From CAVXZE01 sp964615365 (lineage in GTDB: Bacteria; Myxococcota_A; UBA9160; UBA6930), in assembly GCA_964615365.1 (NCBI GenBank), contig CAZTOU010000023.1, positions 1 to 64,000 on the forward strand: a stretch of 64,000 nucleotides of DNA. Direction: 5' to 3'. The position numbers and the translations under genes are program-made. The notes beneath the pieces were generated by a model. That model did no database searches and had not been told where the DNA came from. It saw only the letters and a program-made list of their open reading frames with translations. Within the stretch, counting starts at the first letter, position 1, and the number at the start of each line of letters is the position of its first letter. This document shows, piece by piece, positions 50,068 to 58,331 of this stretch.

Positions 50068-51356
50068 CCGATCACGGTGCCTGTGCTGGTGAGATCCTCG
50101 CGGAGGCGGGAGAGAAAGCGGGTGTCGACGGAGGTGCCGATGCGCGGCAGCCCCAGCTGGAAGGGCTCCGCGTCGACGTCGGTGCCGCTCTCGCAGCTCT
50201 CGATGAGCTCGGCCATCAGGCGGCCGAGCACCGGCGCCGTCTTGAACGACGACCCGCTGGTTCCGATGCAGACGTAGAAGCCCGGGAGATCGGTCTTGTC
50301 GGCGATCGGATACCAATCCCGGACCGTGACGTCGTAGAGGCTGGCCACACCGCGGGTCGGCCCGAGTTCGAGGCCCGGGATGCGCTTCATCAGCCGGAGG
50401 CGCTGTCGCTGGGCGTATGGCTCCGTCACGCTCTCGCCGTAGTCGTCCGGGTCCTGCACCCAGTCGAGCGCGTCGCACTCGGGATCCGTGGTTCCGACGA
50501 TCAGGGCGCGCCCGCGCGACTCGGGCCGGGCGTAGACGCCCCCGTCGACATCGCCGATCACCGGCACCGGGTTCGTCTCCGTGCCCAGATCGAAGAAGGG
50601 ATTCGGCATCTGATGCACTTCGCGCCGGAGCGGGCGGGTTTCCAGCGGCAGGGTCACCCCCGCCATCCGGTTGATGATCGCCGAATGCGGACCCCCGGCG
50701 TTCACCACGACCTCGCTCTCGATCGACCCGCCCTGCCTGAACTCCACCCGAAAGTGCGCGGATTCCCGGTGGATCGCGACGACTTCGCGCTTGAGCAGGA
50801 AGTCGGCGCCTTCGCGCTCGGCGGCGCTTCGCAGGTTCTGCGTGGCCAGGCCGGGGTAGACGACGTACCCGCCGTCCTTCTCGAAGAACCCACCCCCGAT
50901 GCGCCGCCCCGTCGGCTCGAAGAAGCGCGGGTGATCGGGTGAGGTCGTCGGGTGGTGGGAAGCGGTCTCCAGGAAGGGGAAGCGGGCGGCGATCTCGTCC
51001 GGCGAGAGAAGCTCGACGTCGATCCCGACCTTTCGCATCTCGGCGGCCGTCTGCTGTGCGGTCTCGTCCAGCTCCGGCAGGATGAAGAGCACACCCGGCT
51101 GCTCGAACACGGCCAGGTCGTCGTCGATCGGGCCCAGATGTGTGCCCCAATCGGCCCAGATCCGGGCGCCTTCGTGAGCCATCGCGATCATGCCCGGCTG
51201 CGAGTAGAACCTCCGGACGATCCCGCACGAGGCCGAGGTCGTTCCGTGGCCTACCGCGCCCAGCTTGTCGACGACCGTCGCGTCGAATCCGCGGCGGCGA
51301 GCCTCGAGGGCGATCGCGCAGCCGATCACGCCCCCTCCGATGATCGCGATCCTCAT
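50064..51356 (-). CDS. DadA-like FAD-dependent amine/amino-acid oxidoreductase
   Basis: A 430-residue flavoprotein of the DAO family. 'MRIAIIGGGVIGCAIALEAR' is the FAD Rossmann motif, 'GTTSASCGIVRRF' the usual following loop, and 'PGFYVCIGTSGSSFKTAPVLGRLMAELI' the C-terminal FAD-binding block. Family members oxidise glycine, sarcosine, D-amino acids or related amines. The substrate cannot be assigned. The ATG at 51356 begins the FAD motif directly. It is divergent from the dipeptidase-like gene at 51516, and the pair could process the same small peptide or amine, which is only a suggestion from position. Confidence 0.87.
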   Translation of the reverse strand: MRIAIIGGGVIGCAIALEARRRGFDATVVDKLGAVGHGTTSASCGIVRRFYSQPGMIAMAHEGARIWADWGTHLGPIDDDLAVFEQPGVLFILPELDETAQQTAAEMRKVGIDVELLSPDEIAARFPFLETASHHPTTSPDHPRFFEPTGRRIGGGFFEKDGGYVVYPGLATQNLRSAAEREGADFLLKREVVAIHRESAHFRVEFRQGGSIESEVVVNAGGPHSAIINRMAGVTLPLETRPLRREVHQMPNPFFDLGTETNPVPVIGDVDGGVYARPESRGRALIVGTTDPECDALDWVQDPDDYGESVTEPYAQRQRLRLMKRIPGLELGPTRGVASLYDVTVRDWYPIADKTDLPGFYVCIGTSGSSFKTAPVLGRLMAELIESCESGTDVDAEPFQLGLPRIGTSVDTRFLSRLREDLTSTGTVIG

Positions 51357-51515
51357 GGCGCCGATCTTCGCCCGCACCGGGCGGCGCCACAAGGGGCCCC
51401 GGACGGGATGGATCCGCAGCTCTCTCGACTTGCAGCCGGCCCCTTGCCTCTATAGCTTGCCTATCTGGGCACTCACGCAGAATGGGTTCGGACCCCCTCC
51501 TGGGAGAAGCATCAG

Positions 51516-53141
51516 ATGACGGCGAGTCCGGCGGTAGCCCAGACTCCTCTCCGCGACGCGATCATCGTGGACATGACCATCCCCGTCTGCCCCGGTAGCG
51601 GATTGACTCCGACGACCGAGGACTTCGAGGAGCAGGTAGATCAGTACTTCGAGGGACGCGTCACCTGCGGCTCCTTCACCGTGGCAGCCGACTTCGAGAC
51701 CAGCGTACTCGCCACGATCAAGTCGATCGCCCGCAGCCGCAACTTCTTCCTGCGAGATCCGGACCGATTCGTACTGGTCGATGGCGTCGACGACATCATT
51801 CGCGCCGGGCGGAATGGAAAGCTCGCAGTGAGCTTCAACTTCCAGGGCACCAACCCGCTTACCGGGGATCTCGACATGCTCGAGGTCTACCGGCGGCTGG
51901 GGGTCGGCCACATCCTGCTCGCCTACAACCACAGAAACATGGTCGGGGACGGGTGCCACGAGAAGACCGACGGGGGACTCAGCCGCTTCGGGGTTCGCGT
52001 GGTCGAGAAGATGAACGAGGTCGGGATCATCGTGGATGGATCCCATGCGGGCTATCGAACCTCCATGGAGATGCTTGAGGTGACCAGCGCACCCGCGATC
52101 TTCTCGCACTCCAGTCCGAGGGCGCTCTGTGACCACGAGCGATGCATCACCGACGATCAGATCCGGGCCTGCGCCAGGACCGGAGGTGTCATCGGGTTGA
52201 CGGGCGTCGGTCTCTTCATCAGCGATGGGGGGACGGACGTCTCCCCCGACAGGATGGTCGAAGGCATCGACTACGTAGCCCAGCTGGTGGGTCCCGAACA
52301 CGCGGGACTCGGCCTCGACTACGTCAAGGATCCGAGCAAGGCGGAGCGCATGCTGCGCGCCGGGCGCCGCCACTACGGCGATCCCAGCAGCTACCCGGCA
52401 AACAACCTCAGGTTTGCCTCGCCGACCGCGATCCCGGAAATCGCCGAGCGGCTGTTCGAGCGGGGATACGACGAGCAGGCGGTGCGCGGAGTTCTCGGCG
52501 AGAACTGGTTGCGCGTCTATCGCGAGGTGTGGAGTAGGGGGTACGGGGCGGTCCTGCCCTCGAGGTGTTCCAGTGGCGAGCCTTGCGAAGCTTCTGCTTG
52601 TCGTCCTCGTCGTCGCGGTGGGAGCTTTCGCGGTCTACCGATACGCCTGGTACAGCGGCCCGCACCTGCTGGATCGATGCGAGACGAGCCGAACCTTGCG
52701 TCTGGAAGTCTTCTTGCCGCAGCTCGAGCCGTTCCTGGAGCGCTTTCACGATCCCCGGGCGAGATTCGACCGCCGGGATCTGCGGGGCCTCTTCTCCACC
52801 CGCGCGGGGGGGCACACCGACCTGTACGGATCTGCGGACCTGGTCTACGTGCTGTGGATCCTGGACGAGCTCGAGAGCCGGACGACCGCCGAGGGGCGCC
52901 GGGAATGGGTGTCCACCCTCCAGTCGTTTCAGGATCCGGAGACGGGCCTCTTTCGGCCGGGAGAAGCCGCGGTCGAGAGCATCACGCACGCCACCGCCTT
53001 CGCCACTGCGGCGCTCAAGCTGCTGGGCTCCCGCCCACTTCATCCGCACCGGTGGGCCGAGCAGCGGTTCGCTTCCCCAGAGGCGATCCGCGAGTGGGTC
53101 GATTCGTTCGAATGGCACCAGATCTGGACGGGCTCCCATGA
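51516..53141 (+). CDS. M19 membrane-dipeptidase-family protein, open frame overruns the family end
   Basis: Residues 1-350 follow the renal dipeptidase (M19) fold. Visible are the His in 'IIVDGSHAGYRTSMEML', the His in 'APAIFSHSSPRALCDHERCITDDQI', 'GLGLDYVKDP' and the C-terminal 'VRGVLGENWLRVYREVW'. The N-terminal HxD metal pair is missing ('DAIIVDMTIPV') and the bridging Glu is replaced ('SFNFQGTN'), so it belongs to a variant with altered metal binding. Homology stops near 52560, but no stop occurs until 53141. The last 190 or so residues are Arg/Pro-rich and overlap the next gene in another frame. I believe the functional protein ends near 52560 or the stop codon was lost. Confidence 0.75.
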   Translation: MTASPAVAQTPLRDAIIVDMTIPVCPGSGLTPTTEDFEEQVDQYFEGRVTCGSFTVAADFETSVLATIKSIARSRNFFLRDPDRFVLVDGVDDIIRAGRNGKLAVSFNFQGTNPLTGDLDMLEVYRRLGVGHILLAYNHRNMVGDGCHEKTDGGLSRFGVRVVEKMNEVGIIVDGSHAGYRTSMEMLEVTSAPAIFSHSSPRALCDHERCITDDQIRACARTGGVIGLTGVGLFISDGGTDVSPDRMVEGIDYVAQLVGPEHAGLGLDYVKDPSKAERMLRAGRRHYGDPSSYPANNLRFASPTAIPEIAERLFERGYDEQAVRGVLGENWLRVYREVWSRGYGAVLPSRCSSGEPCEASACRPRRRGGSFRGLPIRLVQRPAPAGSMRDEPNLASGSLLAAARAVPGALSRSPGEIRPPGSAGPLLHPRGGAHRPVRICGPGLRAVDPGRAREPDDRRGAPGMGVHPPVVSGSGDGPLSAGRSRGREHHARHRLRHCGAQAAGLPPTSSAPVGRAAVRFPRGDPRVGRFVRMAPDLDGLP

Positions 53142-53754
53142 GCTGGGAGCCGCCGCCGCCGTGATCGACGCACCAGAGGGGATTCGCCTGCCTGCGGAAT
53201 GGGCCGATTGGACGCTGGAAGCCTTCACCGAGAGGGTGGACGACGACACGGGGCTCTGGAAGAACGGCTTGCTGGACCGGGTATGGCGCGGGCCCACCAC
53301 CATCGATCTGGGCGGCGCCGCTCACTTCTGGTGGATCTACCATCACCTCGGCCGACCGATACCGCACCCGGAGAAGGTCATCGCGAACGTCCTCGCCTTG
53401 CAGAGGAAGACGGGGCTGTGGGGCACGCGCCTCTTCAATGGCGCGTACCCCCAGGGCATCGACTTCGACGCGCTGATCGGCCTGCGGGTGGCGTGGCTGC
53501 AGCTGTCGGAGGAGGCCCGAGCTTCGCGACGCGGCCAGATCAAGGAGGCTCTGGACCGCTACGCCTGTGCCGCGGATGCCCATCTCGACACCGCCGGGTC
53601 GGTCGACCGCCTCTTTCGCAAGCCTCACAAGCTGGTCGGCACGCTCAACGCCCTCGCCGAACTCGACCTCCTCTACCGAGCCCTCACGGGAAGGCCGAAG
53701 CTGGAGACATCCTCCCCTCTGCGTAGCGCGCTGACCCAGGTCGCCTGGCAGTAG
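52573..53754 (+). CDS. Membrane-anchored alpha/alpha-toroid-like protein
   Basis: A 393-residue protein with one N-terminal transmembrane segment ('LAKLLLVVLVVAVGAFAVYRYAW', about residues 4-26) and a large soluble domain. I do not recognise a named family. Three similar turns, 'DPETGLFRPG', 'DDDTGLWKNG' and 'RKTGLWGTRLFNG', spaced along predicted helices, recall the repeats of alpha/alpha-barrel proteins such as terpenoid cyclases, prenyltransferases and some glycosidases. The GTG at 52573 follows GAGGTG. It lies just behind the dipeptidase homology region and overlaps its apparent read-through frame. Function unknown. Confidence 0.68.
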   Translation: MASLAKLLLVVLVVAVGAFAVYRYAWYSGPHLLDRCETSRTLRLEVFLPQLEPFLERFHDPRARFDRRDLRGLFSTRAGGHTDLYGSADLVYVLWILDELESRTTAEGRREWVSTLQSFQDPETGLFRPGEAAVESITHATAFATAALKLLGSRPLHPHRWAEQRFASPEAIREWVDSFEWHQIWTGSHELGAAAAVIDAPEGIRLPAEWADWTLEAFTERVDDDTGLWKNGLLDRVWRGPTTIDLGGAAHFWWIYHHLGRPIPHPEKVIANVLALQRKTGLWGTRLFNGAYPQGIDFDALIGLRVAWLQLSEEARASRRGQIKEALDRYACAADAHLDTAGSVDRLFRKPHKLVGTLNALAELDLLYRALTGRPKLETSSPLRSALTQVAWQ

Positions 53755-53764
53755 CATTTCTCCC

Positions 53765-53793
53765 TTGACGATCATGTATAGCTTCTATACATT
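53765..53793 (+). promoter_or_regulatory. Promoter of the marR operon
   Basis: TTGACG (53765-53770), a 17-nt spacer and TACATT (53788-53793). The first operator lies inside the spacer and -10 box, and the second directly downstream, so bound repressor would block RNA polymerase. Confidence 0.6.
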
Positions 53794-53812
53794 TATGTAT
53801 AGTAGCTATACA
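53775..53812. promoter_or_regulatory. Tandem MarR operators TGTATAG-N3-CTATACA
   Basis: Two perfect inverted repeats occur at 53775-53791 and 53796-53812, with centres 21 bp apart (two helical turns). The same pair occurs in front of the flavoprotein gene at 58332-58370 and I saw it nowhere else in the window. The second site reaches the first ATG of the marR frame, which supports the downstream start at 53839. Confidence 0.9.
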
Positions 53813-53838
53813 TGATCGGGGAAATCCGGGGGAGATCG

Positions 53839-54324
53839 ATGGGCCGAGAGAAGCCGTACGCGGGCGAGTTCCCCGAGCAGTTCGAGAGGATCGTCAACAA
53901 GTACAACTCGCTCCAGGAGAGCCCCCTCGACTACGGCTGTGGAGAGGAACTCTACCCGTCGGAGATCCACGCCGTCGAGGCCATCGGCAAGCATCCCGAG
54001 GTACACCTGGCCGAGCTGGCCAGGATCCTCGGGGTGACGCGCGGGGCGGTCCAGCAGACGGTGGGACGGCTCGTCAAGAAGGGGCTGGTCGAGAAGTTCA
54101 TGGACGAGGGCGACAGGAAGAAGGTCTACCTGGAGCTCACCACGAAGGGGAATGCCGCCTTCGACGGGCACGAGGAGTACCACGCGGAGCAGTCCTCCCG
54201 GATGGAGAAGCTGTTCGAGGGCTTTCGCCCTCGAGAACTGGACCTGTTGAGGGACGTCCTCGACGAGGTGGAATCCTTCATGGACCGGTATCGGGAACAG
54301 AAGCTCCGGCAGAAGGGCCGGTGA
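53839..54324 (+). CDS. MarR-family regulator of the sulfur-amino-acid module
   Basis: A 161-residue winged-helix regulator: 'YPSEIHAVEAIGKHPEVHLAELARILGVTRGAVQQTVGRLVKKG' contains the DNA-recognition helix (spanning about residues 38-82), followed by the wing 'DEGDRKKVYLELTTKG' and C-terminal dimerisation helices. The ATG at 53839 has GGGGGAG 6 nt upstream; the earlier ATG at 53812 overlaps an operator. Paired palindromes before this gene and before the flavoprotein gene suggest that it represses both itself and that divergent transcript. It heads an operon with the ATC-hydrolase-like and cysteine-desulfidase-like genes, so its ligand may be a cysteine-related compound. Confidence 0.9.
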   Translation: MGREKPYAGEFPEQFERIVNKYNSLQESPLDYGCGEELYPSEIHAVEAIGKHPEVHLAELARILGVTRGAVQQTVGRLVKKGLVEKFMDEGDRKKVYLELTTKGNAAFDGHEEYHAEQSSRMEKLFEGFRPRELDLLRDVLDEVESFMDRYREQKLRQKGR

Positions 54325-54334
54325 GGAGAAGAAC

Positions 54335-54811
54335 ATGGGAGCGGATCTGAGTCAGATCGGGATGCTGGTCCAGCGAGAGATCGAGGCACGCATCGCGGGC
54401 CCCCTGATCAAGGCCTTCATGGCGGAGATCGGTGAGGAGAGAGCACTCGCGATCGCCCGGGAAGTAATCGTGGGGCTGGCGAGAGAGAGCGGAAAGGAGC
54501 TGCGCGAGCTCGCAGGGGGAGACGGCCTGGAGGACTTCGCCAAGGCGATGGTGCGTTGGAGCAAGGACGATGCGGTGACTTCCGATCTCGTCGAGTTCAC
54601 GCCGGAGAAGATTTCGATGAACACCACCCGCTGCCGGTACGCGGAGATGTACCGGGAGCTGGGCATGTCGGAGCTGGGCTTCACTCTCTCCTGCGCGCGG
54701 GACTTCGCCCTGGTGGAGGGCTTCAACCCGAAGATCGTGCTCCGGCGGACCCAGACGATCATGGAAGGGGCGGACCACTGCGACTTCCGCTTCACCCTCG
54801 AGAAGGACTGA
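54335..54811 (+). CDS. L-2-amino-thiazoline-4-carboxylate hydrolase-family protein
   Basis: A 158-residue protein resembling the ATC hydrolase family: 'ISMNTTRCRYAEMYRELG', 'LSCARDFALVEGFNPKIVLRRTQTIMEGADHCDFRF', with the conserved 'C...D' and 'GADHCDFR' ending. ATC hydrolase opens the thiazoline ring of ATC to S-carbamoyl-cysteine, which goes on to cysteine; other family members are uncharacterised. The start at 54335 is 10 nt after marR, with GAGGAGAA before it. The next gene is a probable cysteine desulfidase, which supports a route from a thiazoline or cysteine adduct to sulfide. Cytosolic; no signal peptide. Confidence 0.8.
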   Translation: MGADLSQIGMLVQREIEARIAGPLIKAFMAEIGEERALAIAREVIVGLARESGKELRELAGGDGLEDFAKAMVRWSKDDAVTSDLVEFTPEKISMNTTRCRYAEMYRELGMSELGFTLSCARDFALVEGFNPKIVLRRTQTIMEGADHCDFRFTLEKD

Positions 54812-54825
54812 TCCGCTCGAAAGCG

Positions 54826-56217
54826 ATGGCGAACATGACCTACAGCATCAAAGACATCCTGGAAATGGAGGTGGCACCCGCGCTCGGCTGCACCGAGCCG
54901 GTCGCCATCGCACTCGGGGCCGCGGCCGCGGCAGCCATCCTGCCCCGGAGGACGATCGACTCCATCGAGGTCTGGGTGGATCCGAACATCTACAAGAACG
55001 GACTCGCGGTGGTGATTCCGGGAACCAGCGAGCTCTGCGGACTGGAGAACGCCGCGGCTCTGGGTGCCCTGGGAGGCGATCCATCGCTGAAGCTCGAGGC
55101 CCTGGCGCCGATCGACGACGAGATCGTGGAGCGGGTGAGGGAGTTCGTCAGTCCCGAGACCGTCGAGGTGCACCTGCTCTCCGACCAGAGGGGTCTTCGG
55201 ATCAAGACGGTCATTTCGAGCGGAGACGACACCGCCGAGTCGCTCATCGAGGGCGTGCACGACAACATCACCACGCTGAAGCTGAACGGGCTGGAGCAGA
55301 GCGACCATCCCCTGGTGTCGCGGCTCGACGACGGGGGGAGGGGCGGCCTGCCCGATCTGGAGGAGTGGCTCAAGAGCCTCCGCCTCGAGGATCTGCTGGC
55401 CCTGGTGGACGATCTCGACTCGGAGGACCTGGCCTTTCTCGAGGAGAGCGTTCGCTGCAACCTGCGCCTGGCCGAGTACGGACTCAAGCACGGCTCGGGA
55501 CTGGGTGTGGGCAAGGCCCTGGATCGGCTGGCCCGGCAGGGCCTCATCAAGCGGGACATGATCCTTGGCGCGCGGATCCTCTCGGCGGCTGCGGCGGACG
55601 CGCGCATGGCGGGCGCCAAGCTGCCGGCGATGGCCTCCGCCGGCAGCGGCAATCACGGGCTGATCGCGGTCCTGCCGCTGCGCGCCGTCATGGATCACGT
55701 CGAATGCGAGAAGCGAACCTTCCTCGAGGCGATCGGTCTCAGCCAGATCGTGACCGCGTACGTCAAGGCCCACACCGGCAGGCTCTCGGCCGTCTGTGGC
55801 TGCTCGATCGCCGCCGGCGCCGGAGCGGCTGCCGGAATCACCTACCTGCTCGGGGGAGCCATCCACCACATCGCCGGTGCCGTCAAGAACCTGACCGAAG
55901 ATCTGGCCGGGGTGATCTGTGACGGAGCCAAGGCCGGCTGCGCGCTCAAGCTGGCGACGGCCGCCGGAACGGCCGTGCAGGCGTCGCTCTTCGCCCTGCA
56001 GGGGATCTCCGTGCAGGCCACCGACGGCATCATCGGGACCTCACTGGAGCAAACCACCCAGAACGTCGGCGAGCTCAGCACGCAGGGGATGATCGAAACC
56101 GACCGGACCATCCTCTGCATCATGCTGCAGAAGCGGTTCTCGGGATTCTCCTCGGATCTCAGGCGCCCTTCCGCTTCGTCTCGCAGACCAGGTCCTTCTG
56201 CACCCGCGAAAGGCTGA
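54826..56217 (+). CDS. CyuA/UPF0597-type L-cysteine desulfidase (or serine dehydratase) protein
   Basis: A 463-residue protein of the UPF0597/CyuA family. Conserved parts are 'EVAPALGCTEPVAIALGAA', 'VDPNIYKNGLAVVIPGT', 'MASAGSGNHGLIAVLPL', 'SAVCGCSIAAGAGAAAGI' and 'VICDGAKAGCALKLATA'. The cysteines in 'GCTEP', 'CGCS' and 'AGCALK' are those proposed to hold the 4Fe-4S cluster. The enzyme breaks L-cysteine to pyruvate, ammonia and sulfide. It starts 15 nt after the ATC-hydrolase-like gene. The final 20 or so residues overlap the convergent 2Fe-2S gene by 59 nt and look non-homologous, so the natural end may be shorter. Confidence 0.88.
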   Translation: MANMTYSIKDILEMEVAPALGCTEPVAIALGAAAAAAILPRRTIDSIEVWVDPNIYKNGLAVVIPGTSELCGLENAAALGALGGDPSLKLEALAPIDDEIVERVREFVSPETVEVHLLSDQRGLRIKTVISSGDDTAESLIEGVHDNITTLKLNGLEQSDHPLVSRLDDGGRGGLPDLEEWLKSLRLEDLLALVDDLDSEDLAFLEESVRCNLRLAEYGLKHGSGLGVGKALDRLARQGLIKRDMILGARILSAAAADARMAGAKLPAMASAGSGNHGLIAVLPLRAVMDHVECEKRTFLEAIGLSQIVTAYVKAHTGRLSAVCGCSIAAGAGAAAGITYLLGGAIHHIAGAVKNLTEDLAGVICDGAKAGCALKLATAAGTAVQASLFALQGISVQATDGIIGTSLEQTTQNVGELSTQGMIETDRTILCIMLQKRFSGFSSDLRRPSASSRRPGPSAPAKG

Positions 56218-56491
56218 TCGGATCGAGGGTGACGTCTCCGGAGACCGGGACCTGACAGGTGAGACCGGCCTTCCCGTTGATCTTGCAGGTGCAGCGGGCG
56301 CAGATTCCCAGCGCACAGCCGGCGTGGTCGTAGTAGGCCAGCGTGCCGTCGAGATTCTGGTAGATGTAGTCGAGCACGTCCATCGCCGAGATCCCCTCCT
56401 CGAAGGGGATCTCGTACTCCTGATGACGCGACTCCCGGTCTACGCTGGGATCCAGCCGGAACACCCGGGCCTTGATCCTCTTCTCAGACAT
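56159..56491 (-). CDS. 2Fe-2S ferredoxin-domain protein (SdhB N-terminal-like)
   Basis: A 110-residue protein equivalent to only the N-terminal plant-type ferredoxin domain of succinate dehydrogenase/fumarate reductase iron-sulfur subunits. It has 'MDVLDYIYQNLDG' and the 2Fe-2S ligands in 'HAGCALGICARCTCKINGKAGLTC' (residues about 58-81, CxxxxCxxC...C). The C-terminal domain with the 3Fe-4S and 4Fe-4S clusters is absent. It follows the SdhA-like flavoprotein by 30 nt and must be its electron partner. The ATG at 56491 has GGAGAGG 8 nt upstream; a GTG at 56500 is an alternative. Controlled by the MarR operators upstream of the flavoprotein gene. Confidence 0.87.
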   Translation of the reverse strand: MSEKRIKARVFRLDPSVDRESRHQEYEIPFEEGISAMDVLDYIYQNLDGTLAYYDHAGCALGICARCTCKINGKAGLTCQVPVSGDVTLDPISLSRVQKDLVCETKRKGA

Positions 56492-56521
56492 CCTCTTCAC
56501 CTCTCCACCCGGTCCGCGGGG

Positions 56522-58297
56522 TCAATGGTGGCCGCCGATCTCGGAGCGGGACTCCATCATCTTCTTGATCATGTCCAGATACGGCACGACGCCCCCGGGT
56601 GGCTCGATCGAGGTCGTGCAGACCGGCCGTGTCGCCAGCTCGTAGCCGGCCTCCGTCCTCCGGACCACGCTCTCGGCGAGCCAGTTGTCGTTGTCCGTGT
56701 CCGGATGGTCGAGCCGGAAATGCACGCCCCGGCTCTCGGTTCTCTGCAGGGCGCTCGCGGCGGCGAGCTCGAGGAGCTCGAGGATGTAGCCGAGCTCGAG
56801 GGCGTCGATCCACTCCTTGTTGTAGGAGCGCCCCTTGGCCGTCGCCTCGATGCCGGGCAGCTCCTCCCGCTCGATGCGCCGGACCTCGTCGAGGAAGCTC
56901 TGTAGCTCCTCCCCGGATCGGATCGGTCCGAGCTTCTCCCGCGCCATCTCCTGCACCCGCCTGCGGACCGGGGCGGGGCGAGCTCCCGCTTTGGGAACCA
57001 GCGGCTGCTCCGCCTTGCGCCGTTTCCCGGCGAAGCGGCCCGGGTCCGGTTCCGGAACCGATGCGGAGAGGGCGTACTCGGCGGCGTGCTCCCCGGCGTC
57101 GGCGCCGTGGACGAGCATCTCGGTGATCGCGGAAAAGACCCGATTGGCGCCGAAGGGCCCCAAGGTGCACTCGCCGGCCGCGTACAGGCCGGGCACGCGG
57201 GTAGCGAAGCCGTCGTCCACGATGATGCCGCCGTCGAAGTACTCGACCACGCTGCCCACTTCGATCGGCTCGTTCTCCTCGAACCTGCGGCCCAGCTCGG
57301 TCAGGTCGATGGCCTTGTACTTCCACTTCGGAAACACGAAGGAGCAGAAGAGCTCGTAGGTCTCCCAGGGGACGTCGCCGCGGCTGAAGTGCACTCCACC
57401 GTTGGGAAATCCCCGGCCCTCCCGGACCTCCACAGTGGTGGCGTAGGAGACGAAGCTCTTGTTCCACTCGGTGCTGGTTCCGACCTTCACCGTGTAGGGG
57501 TCGTATTGGTCGAGGAAGGCGTCGCCGTGGCTGTTGGTGAGTCGGTGCCCCGCGAGCATCCCGATGACGTAGGTGGCGATACTGCCCCGCCAGATGGGCG
57601 GTTCGAGCAGCACGTTGCAGGCGTGGGTGATGAACTCCAGGTTGCCGAGGTCCGCCCCGGCGCGATGGGCGATGATCATGCCCTCGCCCGAGAGATCGCG
57701 CATGCCCGTGTTGGGCCAGAAGGCCTTGTGCCAGCCACCGGTGGCCATCACCACTGCCTTGGTGGCGATCTGGAGGAACTCCCCCGTCCTGACGTCGAGG
57801 GCCAGGGCGCCGGTCACCATTCCGTCTTCCTGGACCAGGTCGAGGAGCATCACGTCCTCGAGGAGGTTCACACCGACCTTGCGGGCGCGCCGCAGCAGGA
57901 CGTCCATCAGCTTGAGCCCGCTGGTGAAGATCGCCCTCTCGTCCGAGAAGGTGACCTTGAGCCCCCAGTCGATCATCTCCTTCAGGCGGGCCGGCGCCCG
58001 GCGAACGTATTGCTCCAGCAGCTTCTGATTGTTGAGGAAGAACCCCTGGGTGACGATGTCGTTGAAGACTTTCTCCTCGCTGTCCTCTGGCTCCCCTTTG
58101 AACCCCAGCTCGGAGAGGCTCTTCCCGTCCAGGGTGAAGTCCGCTCCGGCCATGGGGCTGGCGCCGGAGCGGGCGAGCGGGCCCTTGGAGAGGAGCGCCA
58201 CGGCCGCGCCACGCTCCCTGGCCCCGATGGCCGCGCGGAAGCCGGCGCCTCCCCCGCCCACCACCAGCACGTCGGTCTCGATGGTCCTCGCTTCCAT
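56522..58297 (-). CDS. SdhA/FrdA-like flavoprotein dehydrogenase
   Basis: A 591-residue flavoprotein of the succinate dehydrogenase/fumarate reductase/aspartate oxidase superfamily. 'TDVLVVGGGGAGFRAAIGA' binds FAD, 'GPLARSGASPMAGADFTLD' resembles the histidyl-flavin/substrate loop but has no obvious His, and 'GLYAAGECTLGPFGANRV' is the second FAD block. With the short 2Fe-2S protein encoded downstream it forms a soluble two-subunit dehydrogenase or reductase. There is no membrane anchor gene, so it probably donates electrons to a soluble carrier. Its promoter holds the same paired operators as the marR operon, so it belongs to the cysteine/thiazoline module. Substrate unknown. Confidence 0.87.
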   Translation of the reverse strand: MEARTIETDVLVVGGGGAGFRAAIGARERGAAVALLSKGPLARSGASPMAGADFTLDGKSLSELGFKGEPEDSEEKVFNDIVTQGFFLNNQKLLEQYVRRAPARLKEMIDWGLKVTFSDERAIFTSGLKLMDVLLRRARKVGVNLLEDVMLLDLVQEDGMVTGALALDVRTGEFLQIATKAVVMATGGWHKAFWPNTGMRDLSGEGMIIAHRAGADLGNLEFITHACNVLLEPPIWRGSIATYVIGMLAGHRLTNSHGDAFLDQYDPYTVKVGTSTEWNKSFVSYATTVEVREGRGFPNGGVHFSRGDVPWETYELFCSFVFPKWKYKAIDLTELGRRFEENEPIEVGSVVEYFDGGIIVDDGFATRVPGLYAAGECTLGPFGANRVFSAITEMLVHGADAGEHAAEYALSASVPEPDPGRFAGKRRKAEQPLVPKAGARPAPVRRRVQEMAREKLGPIRSGEELQSFLDEVRRIEREELPGIEATAKGRSYNKEWIDALELGYILELLELAAASALQRTESRGVHFRLDHPDTDNDNWLAESVVRRTEAGYELATRPVCTTSIEPPGGVVPYLDMIKKMMESRSEIGGHH

Positions 58298-58331
58298 GGA
58301 ACCCCCTCGCGCCCCGGGCCGGGCCGAAGTT

